This document shows, one piece after another, positions 26,513 through 34,707 of a DNA stretch of 64,000 bases; the first letter of the stretch is position 1, and every line of letters begins with the position of its first letter. Below the pieces are notes generated by a model. That model saw only the letters and a list, made by a program, of their open reading frames with translations. It did not search any database and was not told the origin of the DNA. Where the stretch lies: contig JAEWEG010000049.1 of assembly GCA_023389575.1 (NCBI GenBank), positions 1-64,000 on the forward strand, given 5' to 3'. This DNA comes from Chloroflexota bacterium (GTDB lineage Bacteria; Chloroflexota; Chloroflexia; Thermomicrobiales; UBA6265). The position numbers and the translations under genes were made by a program.

Positions 26513-27616
26513 TCAGGCCGGCGTGTTGATCACCACCTCGGTTCCAGCCGGGGTCGTGCAATAGGCCTCGAAAAGCTTGGCGAGTTCCAGCGACTGCCCC
26601 AACGTGCCCTTCGTGGGCGCGGTGTTGGTGAGGACACTCTCGCAGAAGTGAAGCACCTCGGGCACGTAGCCAAGGTAGAAGATGTTCTTGTTGTAGAGCT
26701 GTCCGAGCGAGAATTCGGGCTCCCAGGTCAGCGCGGCCGAGTCATTGTCGACCAGGAACGACGCCGATCGCCCGTAGGCGGGACGCGTCGCCTTGCGGTG
26801 ATAGGTCACCTTGACGCCATTGTCGACCACGACCGATGTTCCCTCGCCAACCACCTCCAGCCGCTCCAGCAGGCCGGTTCCGGGATTGGCGCCGGGCATA
26901 TGAAACGTCCCCACGGCCCCGGAGGCGAACCGCAGGTTGGTGACACTGCCACCGGTGATCGACTCCCAAAGGTAGGACATCGATTCGACCTCGCCCATCA
27001 GGTAATTGATGATCGCGCCGGGATGGTAGATGTGGTCAAGTAGGCCCCGCACCTTGGTCAGGTCGCCCCGGTCCTCCAGCGGCGGCATGCTTTGGGGATA
27101 CCGGATGTACATCGACGTTGGCTGGCCGAACTCCTCCGAGTCGATGATTTCCCTGGCCCGAACGATGGAGGGAAAGAACATCTTCTTCAAGCCGCTCATC
27201 ACGAAGCGATCGGCCCGCTCGCTTCCCTCGATCAACGCGCGGACATCCGCCACGCTTCCCGCGGTTGGCTTCTCCATCCAGACATGACAGCCAGCCGCGA
27301 GGGCGTCCAGGGCCAACGGCGTCGACTGCGGCCGTCCAGCCTCGTCGTACGAGGTCACGATGAACACGGCGTCGAGTTCCTCGTTGGCCAGCATCTCGTG
27401 GTGATCGGTATGGCTGGCGGTTGCACCGAACTGCCGGGCGAACGCCGCCGCGCGATCGCCATCCTTGTCGCACACCGCCACCAGCTCAACCGGCGCGTAC
27501 TGGAAGGTGGGATAGACGTTGCGGAACGAATGGCCTCCCGCTCCGATGAATCCCACGCGGATTTTCCGCTCGTACTCGAAGTTGTATTTCACGTAGTCCC
27601 GATGCGCTGAACCCAC
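26513..27616 (-). CDS. Gfo/Idh/MocA-family oxidoreductase
   Basis: A 367-residue NAD(P)-dependent dehydrogenase. The Rossmann motif IRVGFIGAGGHSFRNVYP is at about 19-36, the cofactor-proximal strand contains WMEKPTAGSVADVRAL (EKP motif), and the active-site-like DHIYHPGAIINYL helix follows. Members oxidise sugars, inositols or related polyols. The start is GTG 27616. It is first in the minus-strand operon with the cupin and UPF0261 genes, and diverges from cydAB. Confidence 0.88.
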   Translation of the reverse strand: MGSAHRDYVKYNFEYERKIRVGFIGAGGHSFRNVYPTFQYAPVELVAVCDKDGDRAAAFARQFGATASHTDHHEMLANEELDAVFIVTSYDEAGRPQSTPLALDALAAGCHVWMEKPTAGSVADVRALIEGSERADRFVMSGLKKMFFPSIVRAREIIDSEEFGQPTSMYIRYPQSMPPLEDRGDLTKVRGLLDHIYHPGAIINYLMGEVESMSYLWESITGGSVTNLRFASGAVGTFHMPGANPGTGLLERLEVVGEGTSVVVDNGVKVTYHRKATRPAYGRSASFLVDNDSAALTWEPEFSLGQLYNKNIFYLGYVPEVLHFCESVLTNTAPTKGTLGQSLELAKLFEAYCTTPAGTEVVINTPA

Positions 27617-27766
27617 TTCCAGTCATCCCTTCCCACGCCCGCCGTCAGGCACCCACGGGGATCGACGGAGGTCGCGATGTTCACCTGTACGTGTCCCGCT
27701 GACGTTACCGCACACCATCCCCAAACACCATGGCTGGGCACCAGCGTCGAGGTTCCTCCCCTGCCG

Positions 27767-27783
27767 GCGAGGATTTTCCTCGC
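27767..27783. promoter_or_regulatory. Perfect palindrome upstream of cydA
   Basis: GCGAGGA and TCCTCGC flank TTT in a 17-base perfect inverted repeat, 99 bases before the cydA start in the divergent promoter region. This is a candidate operator for an oxygen- or redox-responsive regulator; no known consensus is matched. Confidence 0.35.
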
Positions 27784-27881
27784 AAGACGACACATCGAAG
27801 CCAAATCCTTCCCGGCGGCGAATGTGGACAACCGGCCATACACTGGTGAAATGGCATGCCGCCTTCAGCGGGGAGCGGAAC

Positions 27882-29213
27882 ATGAGTGACCTGATGGTCG
27901 CCCGCACGCAGATGGGTTCATCGCTCGGATTCCACATCATCTTCGCGGCGCTCGGCATCGGCCTGCCGCTGCTGATGGTGATCGCCGAGGGCCTCGCGCT
28001 CAAGACCGGAAACCCGGTGTACCTCGCCCTGGCGAAACGCTGGTCGAAGGCGTTCGCCATCCTGTTCGCGGTCGGCGCCGTGTCGGGAACGATCCTCTCG
28101 TTCCTCCTCGGGCTGCTCTGGCCCCGGTTCATGGAGTACGCCGGCGGCATCTTCGGCATGCCGTTCTCGCTGGAAGGGTTCGCCTTCTTCGTCGAGGCCA
28201 TCTTCCTCGGCATCTACCTCTACGGCTGGAACCGGCTCTCCCCCCTCGCCCATTGGCTGAGCGGGATTCCGGTGGCCATCGCGGGCGCCGCCTCTGGCAT
28301 CTTCGTGGTGGCGGCCAACGCCTGGATGAACAGCCCGGCCGGCTTCGACATCGTCGATGGTGAGCCGACCAACATCGACCCCGTGGCGGCCATGTTCAAC
28401 GACGCCTGGTTTCAGCAGGCGCTCCACATGACGCTCGCCGCCTACACCGCGAGCGCGTTCGCGGTGGCCGGCGTGTACGCCTGGGGCATCCTGCGCGGGC
28501 GACGGGACCGGTATCACCTCGGCGCGCTGAAGATCGCGATGGGACTCGGCGCGATCGTGTCGATCCTCCAGGTGATCTCCGGCGATCACAGCGCCCACTG
28601 GGTGGCCCAGAACCAGCCCGTGAAGTTCGCGGCCATCGAGGGCCTGTTCGAGACCACCGAAAATGCGCCGCTCACCATTGGCGGCTGGCCAGACCCGGAG
28701 ACGCGGGAGACGCGGTTCGGCATCGAGATTCCGGGCCTGCTGAGCTTCCTCGCCCACCGCAGCCTGGACGCCTCGGTGACGGGGCTCAACGAGTTCCCGA
28801 TGGAGGACCAGCCCGAACCCAGGATGGTACATCTCGCCTTCCAGGTGATGGTCGGGCTCGGAACGGCGATGGTCGCGGCCGGTGTCTGGTTCTGGTTCCG
28901 GGTCTGGCGCAAGGGCCGGATCGATCCTGGAAAATGGCAGCTCCGGGCGCTGGTCGCGCTCCTGCCAGCCGGGTTCATCGCCATCGAGGCGGGCTGGATC
29001 GTGACCGAGGTCGGACGGCAGCCATGGATCATCCAGGGAGTCATGCGCACCGAGGACGCCGTGACCGAGACGGGGAACCAGTTCGCGTCGTTCGGGGGGT
29101 TCACCATCATCTACGCGTTGCTGGCGGTCACCACCGTCTGGCTCCTCCTGCTGCTGGCGCGCACGCAACCGCCCATCGACGACGCTGGAGAGGAGGCGCC
29201 ACATGTTTCCTGA
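27882..29213 (+). CDS. cydA: Cytochrome bd ubiquinol oxidase subunit I
   Basis: A 443-residue membrane subunit of the bd-type terminal oxidase, which reduces O2 with quinol electrons. The early heme-ligand region RTQMGSSLGFHIIFA, the quinol-loop stretch SAHWVAQNQPVKFAAIEG and the late GWIVTEVGRQPW motif are all present. About nine membrane helices are visible and the Q-loop is of the short type. ATG 27882 has GGGAGCGG upstream; the frame extends back 20 codons without conserved sequence. It overlaps cydB by 11 bases, so the two are coupled. Confidence 0.94.
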   Translation: MSDLMVARTQMGSSLGFHIIFAALGIGLPLLMVIAEGLALKTGNPVYLALAKRWSKAFAILFAVGAVSGTILSFLLGLLWPRFMEYAGGIFGMPFSLEGFAFFVEAIFLGIYLYGWNRLSPLAHWLSGIPVAIAGAASGIFVVAANAWMNSPAGFDIVDGEPTNIDPVAAMFNDAWFQQALHMTLAAYTASAFAVAGVYAWGILRGRRDRYHLGALKIAMGLGAIVSILQVISGDHSAHWVAQNQPVKFAAIEGLFETTENAPLTIGGWPDPETRETRFGIEIPGLLSFLAHRSLDASVTGLNEFPMEDQPEPRMVHLAFQVMVGLGTAMVAAGVWFWFRVWRKGRIDPGKWQLRALVALLPAGFIAIEAGWIVTEVGRQPWIIQGVMRTEDAVTETGNQFASFGGFTIIYALLAVTTVWLLLLLARTQPPIDDAGEEAPHVS

Positions 29214-30297
29214 CGACGTGGTGGTCGATCTTCCGTTCATCGCCGGGTCGATCATGCTTGTTGGCGTGGTGATCTACGCCGTCACCGGCGGAGCGGACTT
29301 CGGCGGCGGCATCTGGGATCTGCTGGCCACCGGCAAGCGGGCGAAGGAGCAGCGCCTCGAAATCGCCCGGGCGATCGGGCCGATCTGGGAGGCCAACCAC
29401 GTCTGGCTGATCTTCGTGATTGTGCTGAGCTTCACCCTGTTCCCGCCCGTGTTCGCGGCCGTCAGCACGGCGCTCTACATTCCGCTGACGCTCGTCCTGG
29501 CCGGCATCACGCTCCGTGGAGCGGCGTTCATCTTCCGCGCCTACGCCCACGATGTCTGGATCGCCCAGCGAAACTGGGGCGCGGTGTTCGCGGTATCCAG
29601 CGTGCTGACCCCGGTCCTGTTCGGGATGTGCGCCGGCGCGGTGGCGACCGGGAGGATCCGCGTCAACGACGGCGACGTGACCACCGAGGGGCTGGCGACC
29701 TGGCTCAACCCGTTTTCCATCCTGATCGGCTTGCTGGCCCTCACCACCTGCGCCTACCTGGCGGCCGTCTACCTCTGCGTGGAGACCACTGGCGAACTGC
29801 GGGAAGACTTCCGCCGCCGCGCGCTGGGAACGGCCGTGGCCTTCGGCGTGCTCGGCACGATTTCCCTGCCAGTCGCCCGGAGCGAGGCGCCGGTCATCTG
29901 GGACGGTCTATGGAACCGCGAGGCGTGGACCGTGATCCCGGCGGCGGTGATCCTCGGCCTGGTCACGCTGGGCGCGGTCTGGAAGCGCTCGTTCCGTCTC
30001 GCCAGGGTCAGCGCGGTCGGCGGCGTGGCGATGGTGCTGGGCGGCTGGGCGCTGGCGCAATACCCCTACCTGGTGGTGCCGGACCTGACACTGGAGAACA
30101 CGGCCGCGTCGGACGCGATGCTGCGAGCATCGCTGATCATCTACGCGGCGGGGGCGGTGATCCTGATGCCGTCGCTGGCGCTGCTGTTCGCGATGTTCAA
30201 GGGCAGGAACCCGGCGATGACCGGTGAGTTCGGCGCCTCGACCGGCGAGCTTCCCGCCAGCGAACGTGATGCTCCCGTACAGGCTGAACCCAGATAG
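29203..30297 (+). CDS. cydB: Cytochrome bd ubiquinol oxidase subunit II
   Basis: A 364-residue partner of CydA. The N terminus shows the CydB signature YAVTGGADFGGGIWDLLA, then IGPIWEANHVWLIFVIV and FRAYAHDVW; eight to nine membrane helices are visible. It starts inside the last codons of cydA. No cydX-like small ORF or cydCD genes follow in the window. Confidence 0.94.
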   Translation: MFPDDVVVDLPFIAGSIMLVGVVIYAVTGGADFGGGIWDLLATGKRAKEQRLEIARAIGPIWEANHVWLIFVIVLSFTLFPPVFAAVSTALYIPLTLVLAGITLRGAAFIFRAYAHDVWIAQRNWGAVFAVSSVLTPVLFGMCAGAVATGRIRVNDGDVTTEGLATWLNPFSILIGLLALTTCAYLAAVYLCVETTGELREDFRRRALGTAVAFGVLGTISLPVARSEAPVIWDGLWNREAWTVIPAAVILGLVTLGAVWKRSFRLARVSAVGGVAMVLGGWALAQYPYLVVPDLTLENTAASDAMLRASLIIYAAGAVILMPSLALLFAMFKGRNPAMTGEFGASTGELPASERDAPVQAEPR

Positions 30298-30427
30298 CGG
30301 GTGACCGCAGGCTGACCGTGGACTTGCGGATCGCCCCGCGCTGCAGCAGGATATCCACCTGCCACGCTGGACCCGGACTGGGACGATCCTGTCCCGCCCG
30401 CGTCCCGTCAGGTCAGGAGGTTCCGCC

Positions 30428-31144
30428 ATCGACCGACCGCTGATCGTCGCGCACCGGGCCATGGCGCCGGGCGCGCTGGAAAACGCCCGCTCCTCGATGG
30501 CGATCGCCACCGCCCAGGGGGCCGACCTGCTCGAAATGGACGTCCGCCTGAGCCTGGACCGCACGCCGATGGTGCTGCACGACGCGATGCTGCGCCGCAC
30601 CACCCGGGCGCGTGGATGGGTCCGGCTCTGGCCGTCCTTCGCGCTCAGCCGCGTTCCCCTGCGCGACGCGCCGGAACGTGAACCGATCGCGACGCTCGCT
30701 CGGGTGCTCGACGAGTTGCCCGACGGCGTCCAACCCGCGCTGCACCTGAAGGATCCCGCCGCCCTCAAGTCGGTGTTGAGGCTCATCGAACGGCGAGGCA
30801 TCCAGGGCCGCACCTGGCTGTGGCTAGAGCGAGCACGCGATACGTATGTCGCGACCCGCGCCCTACCCGAGCTACGGGTCACCATGCTGCGGGACACCGG
30901 TTGGCTCCCCGCCAACCGCGACCGCTACTTCCGGGAGGCCCAATGGAACGGGGCCTCGGGAGTCTCGATCCAACCGGATGCCGTAACTCCCGAACTCGTG
31001 TTTCACGCCCACCAGCACCACCTGCGCGTGTTCTCGGTGGCGTACGACGCGGGCGTCATCGTTCGCCTGATCGAGGCTGGGATCGACGGCATCATCACCA
31101 ACGACCCGGCCCAGGTCCAGCGCCTGATCGACGAGCACACTTAG
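30428..31144 (+). CDS. Glycerophosphodiester phosphodiesterase, apparent ATC start
   Basis: A GDPD-family TIM barrel that hydrolyses glycerophosphodiesters to glycerol-3-phosphate. The family start should read PLIVAHRG; here IDRPLIVAHRA is encoded from ATC 30428, which is seven bases after AGGAGG (30415-30420). No ATG, GTG or TTG occurs in this frame between the preceding stop (30302) and ATG 30461. Starting at 30461 would delete the catalytic HR pair. ENARSSMAIA, LEMDV and MVLHDAML carry the other active-site residues, and the C-terminal GIDGIITNDP is typical. The Gly of HRG is Ala. Either ATC is a rare start or one base is miscalled. It follows cydB by 130 bases. Confidence 0.82.
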   Translation: MDRPLIVAHRAMAPGALENARSSMAIATAQGADLLEMDVRLSLDRTPMVLHDAMLRRTTRARGWVRLWPSFALSRVPLRDAPEREPIATLARVLDELPDGVQPALHLKDPAALKSVLRLIERRGIQGRTWLWLERARDTYVATRALPELRVTMLRDTGWLPANRDRYFREAQWNGASGVSIQPDAVTPELVFHAHQHHLRVFSVAYDAGVIVRLIEAGIDGIITNDPAQVQRLIDEHT

Positions 31145-31236
31145 CCCCGGAATCCCATGATTTCCCCAACCGTATTATGTGTGTGCTATCCTGCTCCGAT
31201 ATTCCGTACAATCGATATTCCTGGACAGGAGTGGCC

Positions 31237-31875
31237 ATGGGCGGCAAGAAGGTTAAGTCCGAAATCGAATCGATGCGCGGAGAACTCCGGAGTCTCTCGG
31301 AGGCGGTATGGGCACTGCGCGACCAGGTCACTTTCGAGGCAGCCACCGCCGCGGCCACCAATGGCTCGAACGGCACGCACCACGCCGATGTCGCCGCCGA
31401 TCTCCAGGACGAAGGGGAAGGCCGGGGCTTGGTCATCACTCGCGGCGTGGTCCGGAACGCAATGGGATCCCGCGAGTACCGCTGGGACCTCGAGACCGGT
31501 GTCGAGTCGGCGCTCGAGGTCGACGAGGTCGAGGCGGCCCAGGTCCTGGCCGCGATCGGCCACCGGCAGCGACTGGCGATGCTGAAGGCCATCTTCAACG
31601 CTCCCTCGACCGCCGCCGACCTGGTGACCTCGCTCGACCTGGGCACCACCGGCGCCGCGTACCATCACCTCAACGTGCTGCAATCTGCCGGACTAGTGAT
31701 CCAGCAAACACGAGGCGTGTTCGAACTGCGACCAGAGCGGGTATCGACGGTCCTCGCGATCCTGGCCGGTTTCGCCACCTCGGCCAGCGCGATCGACACG
31801 CCTGTCGAGACCCCGGAGGAAGAGTCAATCGAAGAGCCCACGAAGGGCCGGGGCCGCAAGCGCAAGTCGTCGTAG
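31237..31875 (+). CDS. Winged-helix (ArsR-like) DNA-binding protein
   Basis: A 212-residue protein. Residues 1-30 are a coiled-coil-like helix (KVKSEIESMRGELRSLSEAV). A linker and a VITRGVVRN beta region lead to a winged helix at about 105-175: IGHRQRLAMLKAIF, then TTGAAYHHLNVLQSAGLVIQ with the recognition helix. The C terminus is a Glu-rich tail ending in a basic GRGRKRKSS. It resembles small ArsR/HTH regulators; no metal-binding Cys are present, so it is not a metal sensor. ATG 31237 has AGGAG six bases upstream. A strong terminator follows. Confidence 0.8.
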   Translation: MGGKKVKSEIESMRGELRSLSEAVWALRDQVTFEAATAAATNGSNGTHHADVAADLQDEGEGRGLVITRGVVRNAMGSREYRWDLETGVESALEVDEVEAAQVLAAIGHRQRLAMLKAIFNAPSTAADLVTSLDLGTTGAAYHHLNVLQSAGLVIQQTRGVFELRPERVSTVLAILAGFATSASAIDTPVETPEEESIEEPTKGRGRKRKSS

Positions 31876-31895
31876 AAGGTCGCCCCACAAACGAC

Positions 31896-31929
31896 AAACA
31901 CCCCGGAAGCGATTGCTTCCGGGGTGTTT
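31896..31929. terminator. Bidirectional terminator between the wHTH gene and typA
   Basis: AAACACCCCGGAAGC and GCTTCCGGGGTGTTT form a perfect 15-bp stem around GATT. With flanking A- and T-tracts it can end transcription of both convergent genes. Confidence 0.92.
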
Positions 31930-31953
31930 GCCTGGTGGATCGTGGTACCGGCG

Positions 31954-33816
31954 TTAGTTGAGCGCGGCGGCCGCCTGGTCGGCGCGCTTCTTCGCCTTGG
32001 CCCGCTCGTCCTGCGAGAGGAACCGCTTGCGAAGGCGGAGCGCCTTCGGCGTCACTTCCAGCAGCTCGTCATCGGCAAGGAAATCGAGCGCCTGCTCGAG
32101 GCTGAAGATGACGGCCGGAGTCAGCCGCACCGAGATATCGGCGTTGCTCGACCGCATGTTGGTCAGCTTCTTGGCCCGGCAAATGTTCACGGTGAGGTCG
32201 GTCTGGCGCGGGTTCTGCCCCACGATCATGCCTTCGTACACCTCGGTGCCAGGCTCGATGAAGGTCACGCCTCGCTCCTGGGCGTTCGCGATACCGTGGG
32301 CCAGCGCGGTGCCGGTCTCGGACGCCACCAGCGCGCCGCTGCGCGTCTGCTGGATCGGCCCCATCCATGGCTCGAAGTCGATCAGGCGGGACGACATGAC
32401 GATATTGCCCTTGGTGGCCGTCAACATCGCGTTGCGAAGGCCGATAAGGCCCCGGGTGGGAATGGCGAATTCGAGCCGCACGCTGCCGCGCCCGTCGTTG
32501 ACCATGTCCAACATTCGGGCCCGCCGGCTGCCGGTGATCTCCGTCACCTGGCCGACGAATTCCTCGGTCACGTCAATGACCAGGTGCTCGACCGGTTCCA
32601 GCACCTCGCCAGACTCATCCTTGCGGGTGACAACTTCTGGCCGGGAAACCTGGAACTCGTAGCCTTCGCGGCGCATGGTCTCGATCAGCACCGAGAGATG
32701 GAGTTCGCCGCGACCCGCGACCGAAAAGACATCCGGCTGATCGGTCTGCTCGACCCGGAGCGAGAGGTTCGTTTCCAGTTCGCGCTGCAGGCGATCGCCA
32801 AGCTGCCGGGATGTCGAGAACTGGCCGTCCTGGCCGGAGAACGGCGACGTGCTCACCCCGAATGTCAGCTTCAGGGTCGGCTCTTCGATCGCGACCGCCG
32901 GAAGCGCCTCCGGGTGCTCGGGATCGGCCAGCGTCGAGCCGATCTTCGCCTCGGCGAAACCGGTGATGGCGACGAGGTCGCCCGCGGCGGCCGATTCGAT
33001 CTCGCGGCGTCCAAGTCCCTCAAATGTCTGCAACGAGGTGATCCGGCCCCGGACGGGATCGCGGCCCTCGGTCAGCATCGTGATCAACTCACCGTTGGCG
33101 ACGTGCCCGCGCCGGATACGGCCAATGGCGATCCGGCCCCGGTGAAGGTCGTAGTCGATCGAGGTCACGAGCATCTGGAACGGCGCGTCGATCTCCACGG
33201 CCGGTGCGGGCACCACTTCGAGAATGGCGTCCATCAGCGGGCGAAGATCGTCCGCCAGGTCGTCCGGGGCGAACCCGGCGCGACCATCGCGGCCAATAGC
33301 GTACAGGATCGGGAACTCGAGTTGGGCGGTGTCGACGGCGAGATCGAGGAAGAGGTCGTTGATCAGTTCGATGACCTCATCGATTCGTGCCGCCTTCTTG
33401 TCGATCTTGTTGATCACCACGATCGGGCGAAGGCCGATTTCCAGCGCGCGGGCCAGCACGGTCCGGGTCTGCGGCATCGGACCTTCGGCGGCGTCCACCA
33501 GCAGCAGGCAGCCATCGGCCATGTTGAGCACGCGCTCGACCTCGCCACCGAAGTCGGCGTGGCCGGGGGTGTCGATGACATTGATCTTGATGCCGGCGTA
33601 TTCGATGGCGGTGTTCTTGGCGAGGATGGTGATGCCCCGCTCCCGCTCAAGGTCGTTGGAGTCCATGATCAAGACACCGGCGGCGTCCGGGTCGCGGAAG
33701 ATGTGGGACTGCTTGAGGAGGCCGTCGACGAGGGTGGTCTTGCCGTGATCGACGTGGGCGATGATGGCGATATTGCGCAGGTCGCTACGGCGCGTAATGT
33801 CTACAGCGATGGTCAC
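31954..33816 (-). CDS. typA: Translational GTPase TypA/BipA
   Basis: A 620-residue ribosome-associated GTPase. G1 is AHVDHGKTTL, G3 DTPGHADFGGEVERVL, G4 NKIDKKAARIDEV; the EF-G-like domains III/V and the TypA-specific C terminus (PTRGLIGLRNAMLTATKG; RAKKLTNMRSSNAD) are complete. It assists ribosome assembly and stress growth. The start is ATG 33816. It ends at a strong bidirectional terminator shared with the wHTH gene. Confidence 0.96.
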   Translation of the reverse strand: MTIAVDITRRSDLRNIAIIAHVDHGKTTLVDGLLKQSHIFRDPDAAGVLIMDSNDLERERGITILAKNTAIEYAGIKINVIDTPGHADFGGEVERVLNMADGCLLLVDAAEGPMPQTRTVLARALEIGLRPIVVINKIDKKAARIDEVIELINDLFLDLAVDTAQLEFPILYAIGRDGRAGFAPDDLADDLRPLMDAILEVVPAPAVEIDAPFQMLVTSIDYDLHRGRIAIGRIRRGHVANGELITMLTEGRDPVRGRITSLQTFEGLGRREIESAAAGDLVAITGFAEAKIGSTLADPEHPEALPAVAIEEPTLKLTFGVSTSPFSGQDGQFSTSRQLGDRLQRELETNLSLRVEQTDQPDVFSVAGRGELHLSVLIETMRREGYEFQVSRPEVVTRKDESGEVLEPVEHLVIDVTEEFVGQVTEITGSRRARMLDMVNDGRGSVRLEFAIPTRGLIGLRNAMLTATKGNIVMSSRLIDFEPWMGPIQQTRSGALVASETGTALAHGIANAQERGVTFIEPGTEVYEGMIVGQNPRQTDLTVNICRAKKLTNMRSSNADISVRLTPAVIFSLEQALDFLADDELLEVTPKALRLRKRFLSQDERAKAKKRADQAAAALN

Positions 33817-33905
33817 AGGCGTCGGCTTTCAGTGGGGGTACGGAACGACGATGGTGGATCAGGGGTCGAGGGCAGTGAATCGGTCAAGGGGCATACTAAA
33901 ATTCC

Positions 33906-33919
33906 GTGAAACAATTCAC
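33906..33919. promoter_or_regulatory. Inverted repeat upstream of typA
   Basis: GTGAA-ACAA-TTCAC is a perfect 5-bp inverted repeat with a four-base spacer, 90 bases before the typA start in an otherwise gene-free gap. Candidate operator only. Confidence 0.3.
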
Positions 33920-34053
33920 AGCCTCACGACCAGTTTATCACGTCGAGGATCCATTCCTCATTGCGACAGGTCAAACCATCGTTGACGTTCACCGGGGTCT
34001 GGGTAGAGACACGTTTCGGGTCACTATCAAGTCTCTGGCCTACCGACCTCACA

Positions 34054-34707
34054 TCAGGTCGACACTCCGTCGAGCGTGATCAGGCCGCGCTGGAGCGCAA
34101 CGGTCACTGCGGCGGTGCGGTCCGCGACATCGAGCTTGCGATATATCCGCACGAGATGAGATTTCACCGTCGCTTCGCTCAGGTGCAGGGCGACAGCGAT
34201 TTCCTTGTTGCTCGAACCGCGCGATGCCAGCCGTAGCACTTCGATCTCGCGGGCACTGAGCGCGGCCGGTTCCGGCGTCGCCATATGCCGCACGAGGCGA
34301 CCGGCGATATGGGGCGATAGCCACGTCTCCCCGCGTGAAGCAGCCCGGATCGCCGCGAAGAGCTGGTCACGAGGCGTGTCCTTGAGCAGATACCCGCAGG
34401 CTCCCGCCTCGATAGCACGCAGGATATCCGCGTCATCGTCGTAGGTTGTCAGCACGAGCACCCTCGGGCCATCGGGCATTTGGGCGACCTGCTCAATGAT
34501 GCCGACCCCGTCGAGTCGCGGCATGCGCAGGTCAGAAAGAACGACATCTGGCCGGGTCTCGCGAATGACGCCAAGCGCGGCCTGGCCGTCTTCGGCCTCA
34601 CCCACGATCTCGAACCCTGGCTGCCCGGTCAACATCCCACGAAGCCCCATCCGAACTACCGGGTGATCGTCGACGATCAGGATCCGGATTGGTGGCGAAT
34701 CGCTCAT
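34054..34707 (-). CDS. NarL/FixJ-family response regulator
   Basis: A 217-residue regulator. The receiver has VDDHPVV and phosphoacceptor D59 in VVLSDLRMP, plus LTTYDD and the K of GYLLKDTP. The LuxR-type HTH is near 148-210 (LSAREIEVLRLASRGSSNKEIAVAL). It is the last gene of a four-gene minus-strand unit (ATPase, permease, kinase, regulator), overlapping the kinase by four bases. The layout is like LnrJK/DesKR-type systems that switch on their own ABC exporter. This regulator looks intact although two upstream partners appear damaged. Confidence 0.92.
   Translation of the reverse strand: MSDSPPIRILIVDDHPVVRMGLRGMLTGQPGFEIVGEAEDGQAALGVIRETRPDVVLSDLRMPRLDGVGIIEQVAQMPDGPRVLVLTTYDDDADILRAIEAGACGYLLKDTPRDQLFAAIRAASRGETWLSPHIAGRLVRHMATPEPAALSAREIEVLRLASRGSSNKEIAVALHLSEATVKSHLVRIYRKLDVADRTAAVTVALQRGLITLDGVST

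Noticed and set aside
31924..33909. Long plus-strand open frame
   Set aside because: Antisense to typA, which is complete and unmistakable.
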